Positions 42,344 through 50,495 of a stretch of 64,000 nucleotides of DNA are shown one piece after another (position 1 is the first letter of the stretch; every line of letters starts with the position of its first letter). The notes beneath the pieces were generated by a model. That model was not told the origin of the DNA. It ran no database searches and saw only the letters and a list, made by a program, of their open reading frames with translations. The stretch is from Rhizobium leguminosarum bv. trifolii WSM1325 (lineage in GTDB: Bacteria; Pseudomonadota; Alphaproteobacteria; Rhizobiales; Rhizobiaceae). Made by a program: the position numbers and the translations under genes. Location: the NCBI GenBank assembly GCA_000023185.1, contig CP001622.1, positions 2,976,001 to 3,040,000 of the forward strand, in the 5' to 3' direction.

Positions 42344-43495
42344 ATGGCACTGCATTTCGAAAAGGCCGAATTCGCAAGCCGGCTTGCGCGCCTCACCGAG
42401 AAGATGAAGGAAGAAAAGCTCGACGCCTTGCTGCTCTTCGCCCAGGAAAGCATGTACTGGCTGACCGGCTACGACACCTTCGGCTATTGCTTCTTCCAGA
42501 CGCTGGTCGTCAAGAGCGACGGCACCATGGCGCTGATCACCCGCTCGGCTGATCTTCGCCAGGCCAGGCATACCTCGATCCTCGAGGACATCCATATCTG
42601 GGTCGACCGGGTCAATGCCGACCCGACGCTCGACCTGAAGAACCTGCTGGTTGAGCTGGACCTGCTCGGCGCCCGCATCGGCATCGAATATGATACCCAC
42701 GGCATGACCGGCCGCGTCGCCCGGCTGCTCGACGCGCAATTGACCACCTTCGGCCAGATCGTCGACGCCTCCTACCTCGTCAGCCGGCTGCGCCTGATCA
42801 AGAGCCCGACGGAGGTCGCCTATGTCGAGCGCGCCGCCGCTCTCGCCGACGATGCGCTCGATGCCGCGATCCGGTTGACAAAGCCCGGCGCCGACGAGGC
42901 GGATATCCTCGCTGCCATGCAGGGTGCGATTTTTTCCGGCGGCGGCGACTATCCCGCCAACGAGTTTATCATCGGCTCCGGCGCCGACGCGCTGCTCTGC
43001 CGCTACAAGGCCGGCCGCCGCAAGCTCGACGCCAACGACCAGTTGACGCTCGAATGGGCTGGCGCCTATGCGCATTACCATGCCGCCATGATGCGCACGA
43101 TCGTCATCGGCGAGCCGACGCATCGCCACCGCGAGCTTTACAACGCCTGCCGCGAAACCATCGAGGCGATCGAAACCGTGCTGAAGCCCGGCCAGACCTT
43201 TGGCGATGTCTTCGACATGCATGCCAGGATCATCGACGAGCGCGGCCTGGCTCGCCACCGGCTGAATGCCTGCGGTTATTCGCTCGGCGCCCGCTTCTCG
43301 CCCTCCTGGATGGAGCATCAGATGTTCCATGTCGGCAATCCGCAGCCGATCGAGCCGAACATGTCGCTCTTCGTGCACATGATCATCGCCGACTCAGATA
43401 CGGGCACGGCGATGACGCTCGGCCAGACCTATCTGACGACAGCGGATGCGCCGCGCGCGCTATCCTGCCATCCGCTCGATTTCATCGGGCTCTGA
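42344..43495 (+). CDS. Xaa-Pro aminopeptidase/M24 family metallopeptidase
   Basis: 383 aa. A creatinase-type N-terminal domain (KLDALLLFAQESMYWLTGYD) precedes the pita-bread M24 catalytic domain. The catalytic pattern departs from textbook dinuclear peptidases: the first-Asp position reads LTLEWAGAYAHYHAAMMRT, with Glu where Asp is usual. Creatinase, ectoine-hydrolase and other non-classical members show such changes, so the activity may be amidinohydrolase- or hydrolase-like rather than Xaa-Pro cleavage. It is coupled to pgeF. Confidence 0.85.
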   Translation: MALHFEKAEFASRLARLTEKMKEEKLDALLLFAQESMYWLTGYDTFGYCFFQTLVVKSDGTMALITRSADLRQARHTSILEDIHIWVDRVNADPTLDLKNLLVELDLLGARIGIEYDTHGMTGRVARLLDAQLTTFGQIVDASYLVSRLRLIKSPTEVAYVERAAALADDALDAAIRLTKPGADEADILAAMQGAIFSGGGDYPANEFIIGSGADALLCRYKAGRRKLDANDQLTLEWAGAYAHYHAAMMRTIVIGEPTHRHRELYNACRETIEAIETVLKPGQTFGDVFDMHARIIDERGLARHRLNACGYSLGARFSPSWMEHQMFHVGNPQPIEPNMSLFVHMIIADSDTGTAMTLGQTYLTTADAPRALSCHPLDFIGL

Positions 43496-43527
43496 CCGGT
43501 GAGAATCCGGAATTGACAGACGACCGT

Positions 43528-43553
43528 CCCCACCCGCATAAATTCGGGTGGGG
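43528..43553 (+). terminator. Hairpin after M24 peptidase gene
   Basis: Perfect 9-bp stem CCCCACCCG/CGGGTGGGG with an eight-base loop, 32 bases after the stop. No T-run follows, so a mRNA-stabilising role is possible. Confidence 0.5.
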
Positions 43554-43586
43554 CTGATTGCGATTGCGGGAAGGACGGACCAAGGG

Positions 43587-44408
43587 ATGACGCGAGCTGC
43601 GATTGTGCCCACGCTCCTGTTCGTCATGGCTCTATTGACAGCCTGCAACACGACCGATGCGCTTACGCCGCAGGTCGATATCGGCAATTCCTCCGGGGAC
43701 GCCCCGTCGAGCCCGGTGACGCAGAGCGAAGCCGAGAGTTTGGCAGGCACCCGCCAGCCGCGTTTCTCGGGAAGCTCGCAGCAGGGCGGCTACCATCCAG
43801 CCTATGATCAGTCGCAGCGGGCCTATCGGCCCGGCACCGGCGCGGCGCCGACGACGATGCAGGAACAGGCAGACGCCCTGTCGAGAAGCGGCTCCTCACC
43901 GGCCGCCTCTGCCCCGATCGACGGACAATCGCTGCCCCCGTCGGCGGCCAGTGGTGAGCTTGCCGCACAGCCGGCTCCGCCGGCCGAGGCGCAACAGCCG
44001 CAGCAGACCGCCGCTCTCCCCCCCAATTCCTCCACCGCCCGCGGCAATACCGTACGCTTCCTGCCGATCATCGGCGCGCCGGTGCAGGCCGTGACACCAC
44101 TCTCGCGCCAGCTCGGCGCCGAGGCGCGCTCGCATGGCCTTTCCATCAAGAGCTCGACCGATGGGAGCAGCGATTACATCCTCAAAGGCTATCTCTCCGC
44201 CTTCAGCGATGCCGGCAAGGTTACCGTGGTCTATGTCTGGGACGTTCTCGACAGCGGCGGCGCCCGCCTGCACCGCATCCAGGGCCAGGAAAGCGTGCCG
44301 ACGGCCGCGGCCGATCCCTGGGCGGGTGTTCCAGCCTCGGTGATGCAGCAAATCGGCTCAAAAACCATCGCGGAATTCTCCTCCTGGCGGCAGACAAAGG
44401 GCGGTTAG
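43587..44408 (+). CDS. Putative lipoprotein of unknown function
   Basis: 273 aa. A lipoprotein signal peptide has lipobox LLTAC (VPTLLFVMALLTACN). A long low-complexity Ser/Pro/Gln/Ala-rich region (about 25-155) follows. A compact C-terminal domain (about 155-265) reads VRFLPIIGAPVQAVTPLSR, LSIKSSTDGSSDYILKGYL and VVYVWDVLDSGGARLHRI. I do not recognise the domain beyond recurring rhizobial lipoproteins of this layout. It is presumably processed by Lgt, encoded nearby. Confidence 0.8.
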   Translation: MTRAAIVPTLLFVMALLTACNTTDALTPQVDIGNSSGDAPSSPVTQSEAESLAGTRQPRFSGSSQQGGYHPAYDQSQRAYRPGTGAAPTTMQEQADALSRSGSSPAASAPIDGQSLPPSAASGELAAQPAPPAEAQQPQQTAALPPNSSTARGNTVRFLPIIGAPVQAVTPLSRQLGAEARSHGLSIKSSTDGSSDYILKGYLSAFSDAGKVTVVYVWDVLDSGGARLHRIQGQESVPTAAADPWAGVPASVMQQIGSKTIAEFSSWRQTKGG

Positions 44409-44513
44409 TCACAAACTTTTTGCAAATATGGAAGCCTGTGGCGCCTTTGCCCTTGCATTCACGGGGAAGCTGACTAAAAAGCGCGGCTATCAGCGCGTAA
44501 CAGGCGGACCAAA

Positions 44514-45446
44514 ATGAAGGTTTTCGCAGGCAATTCGAACCGGCAACTCGCCGAAGCGATCTGCAACTATCTCAATGTTCCCTTGGGGAAAGCCAGTGTC
44601 CGGAGGTTTGCCGATCAGGAAATCTTCGTGGAAATCCAGGAAAATGTGCGCGGCGAGGACGTTTTCCTCGTACAGCCCACCGCCTTTCCTGCCAACGACC
44701 ACCTGATGGAATTGCTGATCATGATCGACGCGATGCGTCGTTCATCGGCCCGCCGCATCACCGCCGTCCTACCCTATTTCGGCTATGCCCGTCAGGACCG
44801 TCGTGCTTCAGGCCGCACACCGATCTCCGCCAAGCTGGTTGCAAACCTCATTACCGAAGCCGGCGCCGACCGTGTCATGACGCTCGATCTCCATGCCGGG
44901 CAGATCCAGGGCTTCTTCGATATCCCGACCGACAATCTCTTCGCCATGCCCGTGCTGACGCGCGACATCAAGAGCCATTATGACCTCAGCAACGTCGTGG
45001 TCGTCTCGCCTGACGTCGGTGGTGTGGTTCGCGCCCGCGCGCTGGCCAAGCGGCTGGACTGTCTTCTGGCCATCGTCGACAAGCGTCGCGAGCGGCCGGG
45101 TGAATCCGAAGTCATGAACATCATCGGTGACATCACCGGCAAAGATTGTCTGCTGATCGACGACATTGTCGATTCCGGCGGCACGCTCTGCAACGCGGCC
45201 GACGCGATGTTGGCCAAGGGCGCATCCAGTGTCACCGCCTATATCACCCACGGCGTTCTCTCGGGCGGCGCAGTCACCCGCGTCACTTCCTCGAAGCTTC
45301 GCGAACTCGTCATCACGGATTCGATCCAGCCGACCACGGCGGTTCTCTCGGCGCACAATATCCGCATCGTGACCACGGCCCCTCTGATCGGCGAAGCCAT
45401 CAGCCGAACGGCTCAGGAAGAGTCCGTCTCTAGCCTGTTCGATTAA
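44514..45446 (+). CDS. prs: Ribose-phosphate pyrophosphokinase
   Basis: 310 aa enzyme making PRPP from ribose 5-phosphate and ATP, feeding nucleotide, His and Trp synthesis. Motifs are the N-terminal [15 protein letters not shown], the ATP loop [25 protein letters not shown], and the PRPP-binding motif [19 protein letters not shown]. Length is standard. It has a terminator right after the stop. Confidence 0.96.
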   Translation: MKVFAGNSNRQLAEAICNYLNVPLGKASVRRFADQEIFVEIQENVRGEDVFLVQPTAFPANDHLMELLIMIDAMRRSSARRITAVLPYFGYARQDRRASGRTPISAKLVANLITEAGADRVMTLDLHAGQIQGFFDIPTDNLFAMPVLTRDIKSHYDLSNVVVVSPDVGGVVRARALAKRLDCLLAIVDKRRERPGESEVMNIIGDITGKDCLLIDDIVDSGGTLCNAADAMLAKGASSVTAYITHGVLSGGAVTRVTSSKLRELVITDSIQPTTAVLSAHNIRIVTTAPLIGEAISRTAQEESVSSLFD

Positions 45447-45476
45447 AAAGAGCCGGCATTCGACCGGCTCTTTCAA
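45446..45476 (+). terminator. Rho-independent terminator of prs
   Basis: AAAGAGCCGG pairs with CCGGCTCTTT around a CATTCGA-type loop directly after the prs stop, ending in a short T stretch. Confidence 0.85.
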
Positions 45477-45612
45477 TTTCTGCATCAGATGGACCAAGCT
45501 ATTACCGGGCATTTCTCCAAGCCGCATGAATTGCTGGCCCGTTGATTGTCGCCGAGCCGCGTTCGGTGACAACGAAAGCCCAGAATAAACCGCCGTTGCG
45601 ATCGTTGGGCAC

Positions 45613-45637
45613 AAAAAAGCCGGCACAAGGCCGGCTT
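45613..45637 (-). terminator. Rho-independent terminator of the downstream secreted-protein gene
   Basis: On the minus strand AAGCCGGCC-TTGT-GCCGGCTT runs into six T, 30 bases after the stop at 45668. Confidence 0.88.
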
Positions 45638-45667
45638 CCTTTCATTTCTGATCCCAATTGATAAGGC

Positions 45668-47218
45668 TCAAGGCTGCTGCGGCGGCGCAGGTACCGTGTC
45701 CTGACCCTGATCCGGTTCCTGCTCCTGGTCTGGCTCCAGCCCCTGATCTTGATTTTGATCCGGACCATCCGGCCCCTTGACCACCTGGCCGTTGACGGCG
45801 ATCGCGCCGTCGCGGCCGACGCTGATGTCCCAGCGCGAACGACCATCTGCATCGGTCTTCGCGAAACCCTTCACCATCATGATGCCGAAGGAGACCTGGT
45901 TGAGATCGGGATCCGTCTTGGCAAGCTCCTGAACCGCGGCAATCGTCTTGTCGAGATCACGGGCAAGGATCGTCGCCTCCATGGAATAGTCCTTTTCGGT
46001 GTCGACCCGCCCCTCGATCTTGCCGGTCATATCGAGGTCGTAGACGTCGGATTTGGCGCTGACCTTCGGAAACTCGACGGCGAGCCGGCCGTCGCGGAAG
46101 AGCTTCTTGCTCATCTCCTCGCCGCTCGTCTCCGGCGCCTTGTCATTGAAATCCATCGCCATGAGGGCTTCGCCGAAGGTGGCGAAATCCAGATTCGGCA
46201 TGGCGAGTTGCAGCTCGAAGCTGGTCGGCATGAAAGGCGAATAGCTTGGCGGAATCAGCGGGCTGTCGAGGCTGATGTCCTGCGCATTGATGCCGAAGCC
46301 GAAACGCATGGCGTCGCTCGGCCCATCGATGGCCAGGTTGTAACCGAACGCCTTGACGCCGCCATTGCCCATCTGGCTGCTGATGGTCAGATTATTGACC
46401 CCGATCGTCTCGCTGAACGAGGCAAGAATCGGGAAGGCTTCCTTCAGCATTCCCTTAATCTTGCCGCTATTCTCCGGGCCTAGTTCCTTCTCCTCGAGAT
46501 GGTCGAGAACGAAAAGGACGATCTCGCGGATTTGTTTGGCCGGCAGGCCGTTCACCTTCGCATCGAAATCGATCGAATCGGCACGGATTTCGACAGGCGG
46601 CATTTGCAGGCCGGAAACCTGCTCGACGAAAGTCGACATCGAGCCGCTGCCCGCAAAATCGATACGCCCGTTGCCGCCTGCGCTGTCCGTCGAACTCAGC
46701 TTTTGGTCGATCGCGGCGATGCTGGCATGGACTTCCTCGGTGTCGGACTTGCTGGTGACCTTGATGTCCTTGCCGGTGAAGGTGCCGGAGCGCAGATAGC
46801 TGATCGCCGGGTCGAAGACGCCGGTATAGACAAGCGAAGCGATGGAGTAGGAAAAATCCGTCGGCTTCTGGTCGGGGCCTTTGAAATGGCCGGAAACGTT
46901 GAGGTTGTTGTCACCCTCGATGTTCCAGAGCCCGCTATCGAGCGGCGTGGCGAACATCGAGAACGGCGTCAGCCCGTTGATCGCGAATGTCGCCGGATCG
47001 GCTTTGGCAAGCAGCTTCGCCAGATCGTAAATGATCTCGTATCGCGCCCCCGCCGGATTGACGGTGATCAGGCCGCTCTTGGCCAGATCCTCGGGAAGCA
47101 GCTTCGTCAGCGTGTCCTTGACCGCATTGGCGCCATCCTGATTGATCTCGACACCCTGGGCCGTGGTGACAAGGCAAAGTGCCAGCAAGCTCGTTGCCGT
47201 GACAAGTTTGAGACGCAT
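45668..47218 (-). CDS. Secreted protein of unknown function (DUF2125-like)
   Basis: 516 aa. A signal peptide (RLKLVTATSLLALCLVTTAQ) leads to a long domain of alternating beta-rich segments (WNIEGDNNLNVSGHFKG, FSYSIASLVYTGVFDPAISY, DMTGKIEGRVDTEKDYSM). This layout resembles DUF2125/AsmA-like envelope proteins of Rhizobiales. The tail is a Gln/Asp/Pro-rich low-complexity segment (DQNQDQGLEPDQEQEPDQ). No catalytic motif is visible. Start at the ATG at 47218, where the signal peptide begins. It has its own terminator. Confidence 0.6.
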   Translation of the reverse strand: MRLKLVTATSLLALCLVTTAQGVEINQDGANAVKDTLTKLLPEDLAKSGLITVNPAGARYEIIYDLAKLLAKADPATFAINGLTPFSMFATPLDSGLWNIEGDNNLNVSGHFKGPDQKPTDFSYSIASLVYTGVFDPAISYLRSGTFTGKDIKVTSKSDTEEVHASIAAIDQKLSSTDSAGGNGRIDFAGSGSMSTFVEQVSGLQMPPVEIRADSIDFDAKVNGLPAKQIREIVLFVLDHLEEKELGPENSGKIKGMLKEAFPILASFSETIGVNNLTISSQMGNGGVKAFGYNLAIDGPSDAMRFGFGINAQDISLDSPLIPPSYSPFMPTSFELQLAMPNLDFATFGEALMAMDFNDKAPETSGEEMSKKLFRDGRLAVEFPKVSAKSDVYDLDMTGKIEGRVDTEKDYSMEATILARDLDKTIAAVQELAKTDPDLNQVSFGIMMVKGFAKTDADGRSRWDISVGRDGAIAVNGQVVKGPDGPDQNQDQGLEPDQEQEPDQGQDTVPAPPQQP

Positions 47219-47320
47219 AGTCCGATTTCTCCTCAGCCGCTTTTTTGAATGCGGGCCATCCAAAGATGCGAAGCGCGCCGATGTCAACCTCAGCTGCGGC
47301 AGAGAATGGCAATTTGCCGC

Positions 47321-49405
47321 TCACGCGGCCGCGGATTTTTTCACGGCCGGCGCAAGAACCGTTTCCTGCTGTGCGGCCGGCACCTCGCCGTTGACGATCG
47401 CCTCGATGCCCGAGCGCGGTCCCGGCTTACCGAAGAGGAAGCCCTGCACCTGCAGGCAGCCTTCCCGTCGCAGGAAGTCGATATGGTCTTCGTTTTCGAC
47501 GCCTTCAGCAAGCACCGGTATGTCGAGGCTTGCTGCAAGAATAAGCGTCGAACGCACGATTGCCGCAGACTGCTTGTTGGTGACGACGCCGTCGACGAAG
47601 GCGCGGTCGATCTTGATCTTGTCGAACGGGAAGCTCTGCAGTGTCGACAGTGACGAATAACCGGTGCCGTAATCGTCCATCGCCACCTTGACGCCGAGCG
47701 CCTTCAGCCGGCGGATGGCCTGAAGCGCATGTTGATGATCGGCGATGATGCCGGATTCGGTGATCTCGATCTCGAGTCGCGCCGCCGGCAGGCCGGTCTC
47801 AAGCAGGATCTGATGCACGATCTGCGGTAGGCGGTTGTCGCCGAGCTGCTGCGGCGCGACGTTGACGGCGATGCGTAACGGGTTCTTCCATGTCGCCGCT
47901 TCCGCGCAAGCGGCCCGCAGCACCCATTCACCAAGCTCAATGATAAAGCCGGTCTTCTCCGCGATCGGAATGAATTCGACGGGTGAGATGTAGCCGCGCA
48001 CAGGATGTCTCCAGCGCAGGAGCACTTCCAGGCCAACGATGTCGCGCGTCACCGTGTCATTCTGCTGCTGGTAGAACAGCTCGAATTCGCCGCGCGCCAA
48101 TCCCTCCCGCATCTCGCTCGCCAACGCGTTGCGTTCGCGCGCTGCCTGATCCATCGAGGGCTCGTAGAAGCATATGCTGTTGGTCGCTGTCGATTTTGCC
48201 CGATACATGGCGATATCGGCCTGTGACAGCAGGTCGTCCAAAGTGTCCGCCTGTCCGGGATAGGTGGAGATACCGATACTGGAGCCGACGGTCAGCGCAT
48301 GGCCGTTCCATTCGATCGGCCGGGCGATCTCGTCGAGCATGCGTTGTGCCAGTCCCTTGGCGTCCGAACGGACGAAATAATCGCACATGACGGCGACGAA
48401 CTCGTCGCCGCCGACCCGCGCCACGAACTGGCCGTTCAGCATGATCTTGGACAGCCGTTCGGCGACGGCGCGCAGCACGGCATCGCCGGCGGCGTGGCCG
48501 TGAACGTCGTTGATTTCCTTGAAACGGTCGAGGTCGAAGGAGAGCACGGCAATATTGGCCGTCATGTCCTTCGGCTTGTTGACCAGCGCCGACAGATGCT
48601 CGTTGAAGGCGGCGCGATTGGCAAGATTGGTCAGCGGGTCATGCAGCGACAGATGGCGATAACGCTCGACGGCTGCCTGCGTCGACTGCATGTCGATAAT
48701 ATAGGTGGAGGCGCCCAGCACCAGGATGATGATCATGACGGCGCTGACGAGACCGGTCATGATGCCGTCCGAGATGATCTCGGTGGGTGCCGCAACAGTG
48801 GCATCCGGCAGGATCGTCAGCCCCGCCATGCCGGTGAAATGCGTGAGCACGATCGCAAGGATCAGCGAAAGGGCAGCCCCGTGGCGGCAGAAACGCGTGA
48901 TCGGCCGGCAGACGCGATTGGTGGCGACTGCGCCGAACAAGCCGGCGAAGACCAGCGAGGCGACGACATAAGAGGTCTGCCATTCGAGACGACCCTCGAT
49001 CTCGTAACCGGCGATCCCGACATAGTGCATTACCGCGATGCCGAGGCCGACGATAACGCCGCCTGCCTCGATAAGCGGGCTCTTCTGCGCGATTGACGCG
49101 ATGGTAAAGCCGGTCATCGTCGTCGCGACGGCGGCAAACAGCGACAGCAGCGTCAACGTCGGCTCATAGCCGTTCGCCACCGGCGTCTGGTAACCGAGCA
49201 TGGCGATGAAATGCGTCGTCCAGATGGTCGAGCCGCCAACAAAACCAGAGAGAAACAACCAGTTGGTTTTCTGCAACCCCTGCGATCGGCGCACCCGGGT
49301 GAAGAGGCGCATCGACAGCATCGATCCGAGCACACAAATAACGGTGGCGAAGATCAGATGCGGAAGGCTGTGTTCGACGGTGATGCAGGAAAGGACACGC
49401 AACAT
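47321..49405 (-). CDS. MHYT-GGDEF-EAL protein (c-di-GMP turnover)
   Basis: About 694 aa. The membrane part (residues 1-240) holds seven hydrophobic helices with MHYT-type motifs (TTHFIAMLGY, AVMHYVGIAGY, LTHFTGMAGL), thought to bind metal and sense gases. A GGDEF domain (about 255-420) has intact RVGGDEFVAV. A C-terminal EAL domain (about 430-680) has first signature GLEVLLRW, Val in place of Ala, with other catalytic segments (NVAPQQ, EITES, MDDYGTGYSSL, EGVEN) present. It is probably bifunctional or phosphodiesterase-dominant. Start at the ATG at 49405. Confidence 0.9.
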   Translation of the reverse strand: MLRVLSCITVEHSLPHLIFATVICVLGSMLSMRLFTRVRRSQGLQKTNWLFLSGFVGGSTIWTTHFIAMLGYQTPVANGYEPTLTLLSLFAAVATTMTGFTIASIAQKSPLIEAGGVIVGLGIAVMHYVGIAGYEIEGRLEWQTSYVVASLVFAGLFGAVATNRVCRPITRFCRHGAALSLILAIVLTHFTGMAGLTILPDATVAAPTEIISDGIMTGLVSAVMIIILVLGASTYIIDMQSTQAAVERYRHLSLHDPLTNLANRAAFNEHLSALVNKPKDMTANIAVLSFDLDRFKEINDVHGHAAGDAVLRAVAERLSKIMLNGQFVARVGGDEFVAVMCDYFVRSDAKGLAQRMLDEIARPIEWNGHALTVGSSIGISTYPGQADTLDDLLSQADIAMYRAKSTATNSICFYEPSMDQAARERNALASEMREGLARGEFELFYQQQNDTVTRDIVGLEVLLRWRHPVRGYISPVEFIPIAEKTGFIIELGEWVLRAACAEAATWKNPLRIAVNVAPQQLGDNRLPQIVHQILLETGLPAARLEIEITESGIIADHQHALQAIRRLKALGVKVAMDDYGTGYSSLSTLQSFPFDKIKIDRAFVDGVVTNKQSAAIVRSTLILAASLDIPVLAEGVENEDHIDFLRREGCLQVQGFLFGKPGPRSGIEAIVNGEVPAAQQETVLAPAVKKSAAA

Positions 49406-49701
49406 GAGAGGCAACCGGCAAATTGAGACGGCCCTGCTTATATTGGCCGGCAAACGCAGGATCTATTAATCGCCGCCGATTTCGTTTTCGATGGTTAAAC
49501 CTTGGCGAAAGCGTGTATATGGGCGAAAAACAACCCAAATCCGCAACTTGCGTTTCCGATCGACTTATAATATAGGCCACCGGTCCGTGTAGACACCCTT
49601 GGAGGCAACGCGGATGAGGTCGGGTCATACCGCCTCCGGTTCGTCGGAACAAGGCTTTTGCCCGCCGCCGAACTCTCCAAATAACCTCGAAAGGAATAGC
49701 C

Positions 49702-50310
49702 ATGAGCCAGGAAACTTACGAGCTCAAGGCCGAGGCGCGCGAACGGGTTGGTAAGGGGTCCGCCCGTGAACTTCGCCGCAACGGTTTGATTCCCGCTGTC
49801 ATCTATGGTGACAAGCAGGCCCCCATTGCCATCGCTCTCAACACCAATGAGGTGACGAAGCGCATTCACGCCGGTGGTTTCATGACCACCGTGGCGACGA
49901 TCGACGTCGACGGCAAGAAGCACAAGGTTCTGCCGAAGGACTACCAGCTCGATCCGGTCCGTGACTTCACCATGCATGTCGATTTCCTGCGCGTCTCCGG
50001 CAACACCCAGGTGACCGTCGAAATCCCCGTGCACTTCATCAACGAAGAGAAGTCCCCGGGCCTCAAGGTCGGCGGTGTTCTGAACATCGTTCGCCATGAA
50101 GTCGAAGTTCATTGCCCGGCCGATGCAATCCCTGAGTTCTTCAACATCGACCTCAGCGGCAAGAAGATCGGTGACAGCATCCATATCGCGGAAGTCACCC
50201 TGCCGAAGGGTGTCACTCCTGTGATCGACCGCGACTTCACGATCGCGACCATCATTGCCCCGGCTGGCGGCATTGACGAGAGTGCTGCGGAAGGTGGAGC
50301 CGAAGCCTGA
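49702..50310 (+). CDS. rplY: 50S ribosomal protein L25/general stress protein Ctc
   Basis: 202 aa two-domain L25 (CTC type). The N-terminal 5S-rRNA-binding domain ([35 protein letters not shown]) is followed by the C-terminal TL5 beta domain ([19 protein letters not shown]). The tail is Gly/Ala/Glu-rich. Shine-Dalgarno GAAAGGA precedes the ATG. Rhizobiales usually have pth close downstream; here about 3.4 kb separate them. Confidence 0.95.
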   Translation: MSQETYELKAEARERVGKGSARELRRNGLIPAVIYGDKQAPIAIALNTNEVTKRIHAGGFMTTVATIDVDGKKHKVLPKDYQLDPVRDFTMHVDFLRVSGNTQVTVEIPVHFINEEKSPGLKVGGVLNIVRHEVEVHCPADAIPEFFNIDLSGKKIGDSIHIAEVTLPKGVTPVIDRDFTIATIIAPAGGIDESAAEGGAEA

Positions 50311-50338
50311 TCGCTTCGACCAATTTGTAAAGCATATG

Positions 50339-50367
50339 GCCCGCTTTCCCCTGGAAAGCGGGCTTTT
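50339..50367 (+). terminator. Rho-independent terminator of rplY
   Basis: Perfect 11-bp stem GCCCGCTTTCC/GGAAAGCGGGC with a three-base loop and TTTT, 28 bases after the stop. Confidence 0.9.
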
Positions 50368-50495
50368 CATTGTCCGGAAACGCCCCGTTTCAGCAACATT
50401 TAACAAATTCGTGAAAGCATGTTTCGTCAGCTGCGAAGAAGCCCGCCTCAACGCGCGACAGCAAATATGGCCGGCCTGGGGGAGTAGACGGAACC

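Noticed and set aside
45502..45612. Minus-strand peptide VPNDRNGGLFWAFVVTERGS beyond the terminator of the secreted-protein gene
   Set aside because: It looks protein-like but is only about 35 codons and lies just after a strong terminator with no own ribosome site; too weak to call, possibly a remnant.
49548..49571. rplY promoter with TTGCGT and TATAAT
   Set aside because: TATAAT at 49566-49571 is good, but the spacer to TTGCGT is only 12 bases, so the pair is not a credible promoter.
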